From Lachnoclostridium sp. UBA7215 (GTDB lineage Bacteria > Bacillota > Clostridia > Lachnospirales > Lachnospiraceae), in contig DKUB01000068.1 of the NCBI GenBank assembly GCA_002490465.1, forward strand, positions 1 through 41,190: a DNA stretch of 41,190 bases, read 5' to 3'. The position numbers and the translations under genes are program-made. Shown piece by piece: positions 25,153 through 32,687 of the stretch (its first letter is position 1; the number at the start of each line of letters is the position of its first letter). The notes beneath the pieces are model-generated. The model was not told the origin of the DNA, did no database searches, and saw nothing but the letters and a program-made list of their open reading frames with translations.

Positions 25153-25222
25153 TTATCCACACACAGAACGACCATTTTATGTTATTTGACAGTTATACAC
25201 ACAGTTATCAACATTATCAACC
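25153..25222 (+). promoter_or_regulatory. Cluster of four DnaA-box-like 9-mers
   Basis: In one orientation within 70 bp lie TTATCCACA (25153-25161, perfect consensus), TTATACACA (25193-25201), TTATCAACA (25205-25213) and TTATCAACC (25214-25222). The last two abut. They are in the 324-bp gap between the dehydrogenase and hpf and are followed by AT-rich DNA. This is not a typical oriC neighbourhood. DnaA titration or DnaA control of the hpf-secA-prfB region is possible. The rest of the gap holds the palindrome and promoter listed next. Confidence 0.55.
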
Positions 25223-25256
25223 AAAAAAGTAGACTTATGTAGCAAGAAAATTAAAA

Positions 25257-25281
25257 TTTGACAATTTGATTAATTGTCAAA
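25257..25281. promoter_or_regulatory. Perfect 9-bp inverted repeat upstream of hpf
   Basis: TTTGACAAT (25257-25265) and ATTGTCAAA (25273-25281) flank 7 bases, 50 bp upstream of the hpf -35 box. It looks like a dimeric repressor or activator site. No U-tract follows. Confidence 0.45.
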
Positions 25282-25332
25282 CAACTTGTCAGATAGAGGG
25301 ATGGTTCCAAAGGGTGTCATCAAAGATTTCTA

Positions 25333-25361
25333 TTGCCCCATACAATATTTTAGTGTATAAT
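25333..25361 (+). promoter_or_regulatory. Promoter of hpf
   Basis: TTGCCC (25333-25338) and TATAAT (25356-25361) are 17 bp apart, 59 bp before the hpf start. Confidence 0.55.
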
Positions 25362-25419
25362 AAAGCTACGAGTTAGATTTTTATCTACTTGAAACTTATG
25401 GGCAAAGGAGCTGAGCATT

Positions 25420-25947
25420 ATGAATTTAGTAATTAGCGGTAAAAATATTGACATCACAGAGGGATTACGTTCAGCAGTGGAAGAAAAAATCGGCAAACTG
25501 GAGAGATACTTCAACGAGGATACGGATGTACATGTAACAATGAGTACAGAAAAAAACCGTCAGAAAATTGAGGTTACAATTCCGATGAAAGGGAGTATTA
25601 TTCGTGCAGAGGAGACAAGCACGGATATGTATGTTTCGATTGATTTAGTTGAGGAAGTAATTGAAAGGCAGCTTCGGAAATATAAAAATAAGCTGATTGA
25701 TAAGGCGCAGAATGCCGTTCAGCTGAGTAAGGCATTTATTGAAGAAGATGTATATGAAGATGAAGAAATCGAGATTATCCGCTCTAAGAAATTTGCGATG
25801 AAACCAATGGATCCGGAAGAAGCGTGTGTTCAGATGGAATTATTAGGACATAATTTCTTTGTATTCCGCAATGCACATACCGAGGAGGTAAATGTAGTCT
25901 ACAAGAGAAAGGGAAGTACATATGGCTTAATAGAGCCGGAGTTCTAA
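25420..25947 (+). CDS. hpf: Long-form ribosome hibernation promoting factor
   Basis: A 175-residue long HPF that joins 70S ribosomes into inactive 100S dimers. The N-terminal ~100 residues are the RaiA/HPF fold that binds the 30S decoding site (ISGKNIDITEGLRSAVEEKI). The C-terminal domain (about 120-175; KPMDPEEACVQMELLGHNFF, then GSTYGLIEPEF) is the dimerisation part found only in the long form. The start ATG follows AAAGGAGCTGAGC. Order hpf-secA-prfB matches B. subtilis yvyD-secA-prfB, but the flagellar late genes that precede it there are absent here. Confidence 0.95.
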   Translation: MNLVISGKNIDITEGLRSAVEEKIGKLERYFNEDTDVHVTMSTEKNRQKIEVTIPMKGSIIRAEETSTDMYVSIDLVEEVIERQLRKYKNKLIDKAQNAVQLSKAFIEEDVYEDEEIEIIRSKKFAMKPMDPEEACVQMELLGHNFFVFRNAHTEEVNVVYKRKGSTYGLIEPEF

Positions 25948-25983
25948 ATAGTAACAATTTTGAATAAATTGTAAACTTTTTTT

Positions 25984-26022
25984 AAAAAAGGGGCATATTC
26001 CACTTTGGAGGGGCCTCTTTTT
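25984..26022 (+). terminator. Probable terminator of hpf
   Basis: AAAAAAGGGG (25984-25993) can pair with CCTCTTTTT (26014-26022) with one mismatch, followed by CTTTTTTA. The loop is wide and the stem partly A-U, so confidence is moderate. Confidence 0.55.
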
Positions 26023-26033
26023 CTTTTTTATAG

Positions 26034-26062
26034 TTGAAACGGCAAACAACTAGTGTTACAAT
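26034..26062 (+). promoter_or_regulatory. Promoter of secA-prfB
   Basis: TTGAAA (26034-26039) and TACAAT (26057-26062) are separated by 17 bp, placing the expected start of transcription near 26069, just before the leader hairpins. Confidence 0.65.
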
Positions 26063-26070
26063 AGTTGATA

Positions 26071-26106
26071 GCTGTCGGGCAGACAGCAGAGTAAATATTT
26101 ACTCTG
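26071..26106 (+). promoter_or_regulatory. secA leader: hairpin plus 20-bp perfect palindrome
   Basis: GCTGTC/GACAGC (26071-26087) abuts the palindrome CAGAGTAAATATTTACTCTG (26087-26106). Both lie between the predicted transcription start and the secA ribosome binding site (GGAGAG). They may regulate secA translation or bind a repressor. Confidence 0.5.
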
Positions 26107-26133
26107 TTTATTAATTTTTTGGAGAGTGACAGA

Positions 26134-28695
26134 ATGGGATTATTAAATAAAGTAATTGGAACTCACAGTGAGAGAGAAGTTAAGAGAGTTATTCCTATTG
26201 TAAATAAAATTGAGGCAATGGAGCCGGAGATGGAGAAGCTGACCGACGAGGAGCTGAAAGACAAGACATCTCAGTTTAAAAAACGGCTGGCAGATGGAGA
26301 GACATTAGACGATCTTCTGCCGGAGGCATATGCCGTTGTCAGAGAGGCATCGAAGCGTACGGTTGGCATGCGGCATTTCCGCGTACAGCTGATTGGTGGA
26401 GTGATTCTTCATCAGGGACGTATTACAGAGATGCGTACCGGTGAGGGAAAGACCCTTGTATCCACTCTTCCGGCTTATCTGAATGCGCTGGAGGGAAAAG
26501 GTGTTCATATTGTGACAGTCAACGATTATCTGGCAAAGCGTGACGCTGAGTGGATGGGAAAGATCCATGAATTTCTGGGGCTTACGGTTGGCGTCATTTT
26601 AAACAGCATGGATAATGATGAGCGCAGGGAAGCATATAACTGTGATATCACTTATGCGACAAACAATGAGCTTGGTTTTGACTATCTGCGTGACAACATG
26701 GTGATTTATAAAGAGCAGCTTGTACAGAGAGAGCTTCATTATGCCATTGTGGATGAGGTTGACTCCGTTCTTATTGACGAGGCCCGGACACCGCTTATTA
26801 TTTCCGGTTCCAGTGGAAAATCGACCAAAATATATGAAGCGTGTGATAATCTTGTCCGCCAGTTGAAAAAGGGTACAGAAAAAGAATTGTCCAAAATGGA
26901 TTTAATTATGAAAGAGGACAATAACGAAACTGGCGATTATGTGGCAAATGAAAAAGAGAAGACAGTGAATCTGACTGCTGAAGGTATCAAAAAAGTTGAG
27001 CGCTTTTTTCATTTGGATAACCTCGCAGATCCGGATAATCTGGAGATTCAGCACTGTGTAAACCTTTCGCTCCGGGCCCATGCTCTTATGCATCTGGACA
27101 AGGATTATGTTGTGAAAGATGATCAGGTCTTGATTGTAGATGAGTTTACCGGACGTATTATGCCGGGGCGTCGTTATTCGGACGGGCTTCATCAGGCAAT
27201 TGAGGCTAAGGAGCATGTAAAAGTAAAGCGTGAGAGTAAAACGCTGGCTACGATTACATTCCAGAATTTCTTTAATAAGTATGGAAAGAAATGTGGTATG
27301 ACAGGTACTGCACTGACAGAAGAGAAAGAGTTTCGTGAAATCTATGGCATGGATGTTGTTGAAGTTCCGACGAACCTGCCGGTGAAACGAGTTGACCACG
27401 AGGATGCCGTATACAAAACAAGAAAAGAAAAGTTAAACGCAATTGTTGAGGATATTATGGAGAGCCATGAGAAAGGACAGCCGGTATTGGTTGGTACCAT
27501 TACCATTGACGCGTCTGAGGAGCTCTCACAGTTACTGAAAAAAAGAGGTATTCCGCATAAGGTGCTGAATGCCAAATTCCACGAAATGGAGGCAGAAATT
27601 ATTGCGGATGCCGGTGTTATGGGAGCAGTGACCATTGCCACCAATATGGCGGGCCGTGGTACGGATATCAAGCTGGGGGACGGTGTAAGAGAAGTCGGAG
27701 GACTAAAAATTATCGGTACAGAGCGCCATGAATCCAGACGAATTGATAACCAGCTGCGTGGACGTGCCGGACGTCAGGGAGATGAGGGTGAGTCAAAATT
27801 CTATATTTCCCTGGAGGATGATCTGCTGAGACTGTTTGGCGCTCAAAATCTGATGCAGATGTTTAATTCCCTTGGCATACCGGAAGGGGAACAGATCCAG
27901 CATAAAATGTTAAGCAAAGCGATTGAGCGCGCACAGAAGAAGATTGAGGGCAATAACTACGGAATCCGTAAAAACCTGTTAGAATATGACCAGGTAAATA
28001 ATGAACAGCGTGAGATTATCTACGCAGAGCGCCGCAAGGTACTTGACGGTGACAATATGCGTGAAAATGTTATTGGCATGATAGAAGAAGCGGTGGAAAA
28101 ATATGTCAATGCGGTTATTGGAGAGGACCAGGCACGGGAAGAATGGAATCTGGAAGAACTCAATGAAATTCTGATTCCGGTTATTCCTATCCGGCCGGTT
28201 TCATCCGATATTTTAAATGATGATACCATGAACAGGAGTGTCCTGATTCAGGACTTGAAAGAAGAGGCTTTGCGCCTGTATGAGAGCAAGGAGGCAGAGT
28301 TCCCGGAATCCGAGCAAATCCGTGAGATTGAGCGCGTGATTATACTGAAGGTGACAGACAGCCGCTGGATGGATCATATTGATGACATGGATCAGCTGCG
28401 CCAGGGCATCGGCCTTCAGGCATTCGGTCAGAGAGACCCGGTAGTAGAATACCGTCTGCAGGGATATGATATGTTTACGGAAATGATAAATTCTATTCGT
28501 GAAGAAACAGTAAAAATGCTGATGCATGTTCGCATTGAACAAAAGGTAGAGCGTGAGCAGGTGGCACAGGTAACCGGAACAAATAAAGATGATTCCGCAA
28601 ATGCGCCGGTTCAGAGGAAGAATGATAAGATAAGCAGGAATGCGCCGTGTCCGTGCGGCAGTGGTAAAAAGTATAAATATTGCTGCGGTCGATAA
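26134..28695 (+). CDS. secA: Protein translocase ATPase SecA
   Basis: The 853-residue motor that drives preproteins through SecYEG. Visible parts are Walker A (MRTGEGKTLVSTLPAYL), the DEAD-like box (IVDEVDSVLIDEARTPLIIS), the TVNDYLAKRDAEWM segment, the second motor domain with GRGTDIKLGDGV and IDNQLRGRAGRQGD, and the C-terminal zinc-binding tail (CPCGSGKKYKYCC). The length is typical of clostridial SecA. The start is ATG 26134 behind GGAGAG; the in-frame TTG at 26119 is rejected. prfB follows 32 bp downstream and is probably co-transcribed. Confidence 0.97.
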   Translation: MGLLNKVIGTHSEREVKRVIPIVNKIEAMEPEMEKLTDEELKDKTSQFKKRLADGETLDDLLPEAYAVVREASKRTVGMRHFRVQLIGGVILHQGRITEMRTGEGKTLVSTLPAYLNALEGKGVHIVTVNDYLAKRDAEWMGKIHEFLGLTVGVILNSMDNDERREAYNCDITYATNNELGFDYLRDNMVIYKEQLVQRELHYAIVDEVDSVLIDEARTPLIISGSSGKSTKIYEACDNLVRQLKKGTEKELSKMDLIMKEDNNETGDYVANEKEKTVNLTAEGIKKVERFFHLDNLADPDNLEIQHCVNLSLRAHALMHLDKDYVVKDDQVLIVDEFTGRIMPGRRYSDGLHQAIEAKEHVKVKRESKTLATITFQNFFNKYGKKCGMTGTALTEEKEFREIYGMDVVEVPTNLPVKRVDHEDAVYKTRKEKLNAIVEDIMESHEKGQPVLVGTITIDASEELSQLLKKRGIPHKVLNAKFHEMEAEIIADAGVMGAVTIATNMAGRGTDIKLGDGVREVGGLKIIGTERHESRRIDNQLRGRAGRQGDEGESKFYISLEDDLLRLFGAQNLMQMFNSLGIPEGEQIQHKMLSKAIERAQKKIEGNNYGIRKNLLEYDQVNNEQREIIYAERRKVLDGDNMRENVIGMIEEAVEKYVNAVIGEDQAREEWNLEELNEILIPVIPIRPVSSDILNDDTMNRSVLIQDLKEEALRLYESKEAEFPESEQIREIERVIILKVTDSRWMDHIDDMDQLRQGIGLQAFGQRDPVVEYRLQGYDMFTEMINSIREETVKMLMHVRIEQKVEREQVAQVTGTNKDDSANAPVQRKNDKISRNAPCPCGSGKKYKYCCGR

Positions 28696-28727
28696 TGTCC
28701 GCACAAAAAATATAAGGTGGTGATTTT

Positions 28728-29832
28728 GTGGTTGAATTGGATAATATCCGAATTGAATTAAGCAGTTTTGAAAAACCACTTCTGGAAGTAAGGGATTCAC
28801 TTTAACTTAGCAGATAAAAAGTTAAGGATTGAAGAACTGGAACGCAATATGGAGGCTCCTGATTTTTGGGATGATGCAGACAAAGCAAGTGCCTCCATGA
28901 AAGAAGTGAAGGATTTAAAAGATATTGTGGCGCGTGCCGATGCGCTGAGTACGGCGTATGAGGATATCATGACGCTGATTGAGATGGGGAATGAGGAAGG
29001 CGATGCGTCGCTTGTTCCGGAAGTGCAGGAGGAATTTGAGAGTTTTCAGAGTGAATTTGAAAGTCTTCGTATCACTACGATGCTGACAGGTGAGCATGAC
29101 AGTGAAAATGCAATCCTCACGCTTCATGCCGGTGCCGGTGGGACAGAGAGCTGTGACTGGGCGAGCATGCTTTGCCGTATGTATGAAAAATGGGCAGATA
29201 AGCATGGCTTTGACGTTAAGATGCTGGATTTTCTGGATGGAGACGAGGCAGGACTGAAAACAGTTACGCTTGAAATTAGCGGCTCAAATGTATATGGTTA
29301 TCTGAAAAGTGAGCACGGTGTACATCGGCTGGTGCGTATTTCCCCGTTTAATGCAGCAGGAAAACGACAGACATCTTTTGTATCCTGTGATGTTATGCCT
29401 GAGATTGAAAAGGATATCGATATAGAGATTGCAGATGATGATATCCGAATAGACACCTATCGTTCCAGTGGTGCAGGGGGACAGCATATTAATAAAACCT
29501 CATCAGCGATTCGCATTACTCATTTCCCGACAGGAATTGTTGTACAGTGTCAGAATGAGCGTTCCCAGCATATGAATAAAGACAAGGCAATGCAGATGCT
29601 TAAAGCAAAGCTGCTGCTTCTGAAAGAGCAGGAGAATCTTGCCAGGGAGTCAGATATACGCGGGGAGGTAAAAGAAATCGGTTGGGGCAGTCAGATTCGT
29701 TCCTATGTCATGCAGCCCTATACCATGGTGAAAGATCATCGTACTAATGCGGAAACAGGCAATGTCTCTGCGGTTATGGATGGGGATATTGATTTGTTTA
29801 TGAACGCGTATCTGAAATGGATAAATAGTTGA
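28728..29832 (+). CDS. prfB: Peptide chain release factor 2 with programmed +1 frameshift
   Basis: RF2 ends translation at UGA and UAA. The gene starts at GTG 28728 (behind AAGGTGGTG), runs 25 codons to a TAA at 28803-28805, and continues in the +1 frame from 28804 to 29832, giving about 367 residues. After the shift the sequence reads NLADKKLRIEELERNM. Domain 2 has the RF2 stop-codon tripeptide SPF in RISPFNAAGKRQTSF, and domain 3 has the peptidyl-transferase GGQ in SSGAGGQHIN. Both are intact, so frameshifting is required to make a working factor. The stop within the shift site is UAA, not the usual UGA. The gene follows secA, as in B. subtilis. Confidence 0.95.
28791..28806 (+). promoter_or_regulatory. 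prfB programmed frameshift site
   Basis: The site reads AGGGATTCACTTTAAC: a Shine-Dalgarno-like AGGG, five bases, then CTT (slippery, P-site) and TAA (A-site) followed by C. In E. coli the equivalent is AGGGGG, three bases, CTT TGA C. Slipping from CTT one base to TTT brings the second frame into register. Confidence 0.9.
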
Positions 29833-29846
29833 AGGAAGGCGAGAAC

Positions 29847-30311
29847 GTGGTAAAAGAAATTGTGCAGTTCTTTTTGAGCGGGAAAAAGTATGCGGTAGAA
29901 CTAAAGAATATGCAGGGGATTGAAAATTATTCTCCGATTGCAGAAGTATCAGATGCCACTGAAGCTATGCTTGGTGTTGTGACTATTCGGGGAGAAATCA
30001 TACCTGTTATAAACATAAGGGAATGTCTGAATCTGCAGCCGGCGCCGGTTACAGAAGCAACGAAATATGTTGTATTACGCACATCCTATGGAAAGATGGC
30101 GCTGGTGGCTGATGATGTAGGGGATATATCCCGTCTGTCAGAAGAGGACAGTAAAGATTGTCCGTTTTTAATTCAGGGTTCTGAGACAGGATATGTAAGT
30201 TTTGTTGCGCGGGATGGACATAACCTTATTCTTGTAATTAATCCCGATAAACTGATATCAGAAAATGACTGGAAGAGTATCCGAAGCAAAATAGAGGATA
30301 TGGAAGAATAA
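29847..30311 (+). CDS. cheW: Chemotaxis coupling protein CheW
   Basis: A 154-residue CheW homologue linking chemoreceptors to CheA. The fold pattern is intact: IVQFFLSGKKYAVELKNMQG, the GVVTIRGEIIPVINIRECL hallmark, and YVVLRTSYGKMALVADDVGD. The start is GTG 29847 behind AAGGAAGGCGAGAAC; the earlier TTG at 29829 overlaps the prfB stop. It is 14 bp downstream of prfB, so it may be read from the secA-prfB transcript. CheA and receptors are not in the window. Confidence 0.9.
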   Translation: MVKEIVQFFLSGKKYAVELKNMQGIENYSPIAEVSDATEAMLGVVTIRGEIIPVINIRECLNLQPAPVTEATKYVVLRTSYGKMALVADDVGDISRLSEEDSKDCPFLIQGSETGYVSFVARDGHNLILVINPDKLISENDWKSIRSKIEDMEE

Positions 30312-30346
30312 GCAGAGAAAATGATTGATTGGAATTGGAGGAAAAA

Positions 30347-31552
30347 ATGATTAAGATTGCGATATTAGGCTATGGAACAGTGGGTTCCGGTGTGGTTGAA
30401 GTTCTGAATACAAATGCAGCGCTGATTGCAAGGCGGGCAGGTCAGGAAGTCGGGGTGAAATATGTATTGGATTTACGTGATTTCCCGGATGATCCGGTGC
30501 AGAGCAAAATAGTCCATGATTTTCAGGTTATCTTAGATGATCCGGAAGTTGATATTGTTGTGGAAACCATGGGTGGGACAAAACCGGCATACGAGTATGT
30601 AAAGCGGTCGCTGCAGGGAGGAAAGAGTGTATGTACCTCCAATAAAGAGCTTGTAGCGGCCTATGGTGCGGAATTGGTGCATATTGCTAAGAGCCGCAAT
30701 GTGAATTTCTTATTTGAGGCCAGTGTAGGTGGTGGGATTCCCATTATCCGTCCGTTGAATCAGAGTTTGACAGCAGACAGGATTGAGCAGATTAATGGTA
30801 TTCTGAATGGTACTACCAACTACATACTGACCAAAATGGCAAGAGAGGGTTCGGATTTTGAAGATGTCCTTAAGGAGGCACAGGAACTCGGTTATGCGGA
30901 AAAGGATCCGACAGCGGATGTGGAAGGATTTGATGCGTGCCGGAAAATTGCCATTTTAACGTCCCTGGCATATGGCCAGCAGGTAGATTATGAGGATATT
31001 TATACGGAAGGCATCACAAAGATTACAGCGAATGATTTTAAATATGCAGGTAAAATGGGGGCTGCAATAAAAACATTCGGTACAAGTAAAAAAATAGGCG
31101 GCCGTCTCTATGCTATGGTAGCCCCGCAAATGATAAAGAGCGACAATCCACTGTTTGCGGTAAACGATGTATTTAATGCTGTCTGTGTAACTGGAAACAT
31201 GCTTGGAGATGTTATGTTTTATGGAAAGGGTGCCGGAAAAAAAGCAACGGCCAGCGCTGTTGTATCGGATGTTGTCGATGCAGTAAAACATATGAATGTC
31301 AATGTTATGACCATCTGGGAGGATGAAAAACAGGTTGTTTCTCCGATAGGTGAAATGAAAAACCGCTTCTTTGTCAGAATCCGAAAGGATGAAAAGGAAA
31401 AGGTGGAAGAGGTTTTTGAAAATCCCGAATTTATCGATGCCGGTATTGATGGGGAGATTGGCTTTTTAACAGAGGAGATGGCGGAGGACAATTTTGAGAA
31501 AACAATATCAGGTTTTGATGGTTTCCTCTCACGTATCCGGGTAGGTTTTTAA
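30347..31552 (+). CDS. hom: Homoserine dehydrogenase
   Basis: A 401-residue NAD(P)-dependent enzyme that reduces aspartate semialdehyde to homoserine on the threonine/methionine pathway. The nucleotide site is at the start (IAILGYGTVGSGVVEV), followed by CTSNKELVAAYG and the catalytic-domain signature with FEASVGGGIPIIRPL and NGILNGTTNYILTKM. Further down is LGYAEKDPTADVEG. The C-terminal part (about 310-401) is compact and resembles a short ACT-like regulatory domain. The start follows GGAGG. It is the third gene after prfB and cheW and seems functionally unrelated to them. Confidence 0.95.
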   Translation: MIKIAILGYGTVGSGVVEVLNTNAALIARRAGQEVGVKYVLDLRDFPDDPVQSKIVHDFQVILDDPEVDIVVETMGGTKPAYEYVKRSLQGGKSVCTSNKELVAAYGAELVHIAKSRNVNFLFEASVGGGIPIIRPLNQSLTADRIEQINGILNGTTNYILTKMAREGSDFEDVLKEAQELGYAEKDPTADVEGFDACRKIAILTSLAYGQQVDYEDIYTEGITKITANDFKYAGKMGAAIKTFGTSKKIGGRLYAMVAPQMIKSDNPLFAVNDVFNAVCVTGNMLGDVMFYGKGAGKKATASAVVSDVVDAVKHMNVNVMTIWEDEKQVVSPIGEMKNRFFVRIRKDEKEKVEEVFENPEFIDAGIDGEIGFLTEEMAEDNFEKTISGFDGFLSRIRVGF

Positions 31553-31579
31553 TTCATTGTGTGAGAAATGGAGATTAGT

Positions 31580-32359
31580 ATGGTTTCTTCAGGACAATTT
31601 GTGGGAATGGGAATGGCTATTGTGCTTCCTGTACTTGTGGTGGCAGTATTATACATTATAGTAAACCGTCATTCCCGCAAAATTGAAACAGGGATGATGG
31701 GTGCAGTTGGATATGGTGCATTAGGGTATTTGTGGCAGCAGCTCTTATATTTAATGGCTGTTGTGATGCTTACCAATCAGGCATGGCTGCGCAATGCAAT
31801 AGGAAGTCATTTCGTTATCTCTGCAGTGGTATATGGTTTTGTATGCAGTATTTTTGTTGCCCTGGGTATGTACTGGGGAATTTATCTTACCAATCAGAAG
31901 CAGCGTTCAATATACCGCTCTATTACAATTGGTATTGGTTTTGGATTAGGAAATATTGCGTGGAATATTTTGGCTCCTTACAGTATGAGCCTGTATGATG
32001 CGATTCGGATCAATGCTGGAACATTTAATGGAAATGAAAAGACGAGAGAATCCATTCTTACTACTGCGAGTGCGACCATGTATCTGGATGCGCTCAAATG
32101 CGTACTGCTTCTTGTTATTTATATGGGTGTTGCCTATATGATGGCTGACCTGTATTTAAAAGGGAAAAAATGGCAGGCAGGGGCTGTCCCGGTTGCAGCC
32201 CAGCTGGTAATTAGCCTGTCAAATGCATTTATGAGGCAATATCTCCCGGAGCTGGCAGCACGCATAGGAATTTATGCAGTGCTGGCGTTATTTGCGGCTG
32301 CAAGTGCGAGGACAGTATTTACATTCCTTTTAAAATATCCAGAATCTGTTCAGGATTAA
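31580..32359 (+). CDS. Polytopic membrane protein, YhfC-like but lacking metal ligands
   Basis: A ~259-residue protein with about seven hydrophobic segments. The layout (an N-terminal segment, a cytoplasmic loop with NQKQRSIYRSITIGIGFGLG, then further helices) resembles the YhfC family of putative intramembrane metalloproteases. The paired Glu/His metal-ligand motifs of active members are not seen; in place of an EE or E-box region it reads NIAWNIL. The start is taken as ATG 31580 with GGAG 6 bases upstream; ATG 31568 is an alternative. The 3' end overlaps the convergent CheY gene by 41 bp. Function unknown. Confidence 0.55.
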   Translation: MVSSGQFVGMGMAIVLPVLVVAVLYIIVNRHSRKIETGMMGAVGYGALGYLWQQLLYLMAVVMLTNQAWLRNAIGSHFVISAVVYGFVCSIFVALGMYWGIYLTNQKQRSIYRSITIGIGFGLGNIAWNILAPYSMSLYDAIRINAGTFNGNEKTRESILTTASATMYLDALKCVLLLVIYMGVAYMMADLYLKGKKWQAGAVPVAAQLVISLSNAFMRQYLPELAARIGIYAVLALFAAASARTVFTFLLKYPESVQD

Positions 32360-32672
32360 ATGGTTTTTGAATAAATTCTGTGGCGCCAAGTTTAATGGCT
32401 TCCACCATTTTTTCTTTTTGTCCGGCCGAAGTAACCATTATGACATTGGACTCGCTGTTCAATGTCATAATTTTATCAAGAGCGCCTAAACCGTCAAGGA
32501 CGGGCATCGTGATGTCCAGAGTTACAACATCCGGTTCAAGCTCAATAAATTTTTCATATCCTTCCTGACCGTTTTTGGCTTCCCCAACCACTTCGTGACC
32601 ATTCTCCTCCAAAATAACTCTCAAATAGTGGCGTGATACACGTGAGTCGTCAACGATTAATACTTTTGCCAT
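32319..32672 (-). CDS. CheY-like single-domain response regulator
   Basis: A 117-residue receiver domain with no output domain. Acidic residues near the start (VDDS), the phospho-acceptor Asp53 in TLDITMP, Thr81 in MVTSAG and Lys103 in QKPF are intact. It starts behind GGAGGG, 15 bp after the CheX-like gene on the reverse strand, so the two are co-transcribed. A lone CheY next to a CheX-like phosphatase domain implies a private phosphorylation circuit. Its 3' end overlaps the membrane-protein gene on the other strand. Confidence 0.92.
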   Translation of the reverse strand: MAKVLIVDDSRVSRHYLRVILEENGHEVVGEAKNGQEGYEKFIELEPDVVTLDITMPVLDGLGALDKIMTLNSESNVIMVTSAGQKEKMVEAIKLGATEFIQKPFNPEQILDILKGM

Positions 32673-32687
32673 ATCAAACCCTCCATT

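Noticed and set aside
25096..25419. Chromosomal origin
   Set aside because: DnaA-box-like sites are present, but dnaA, dnaN and an unwinding region are not, and neighbours are not origin genes.
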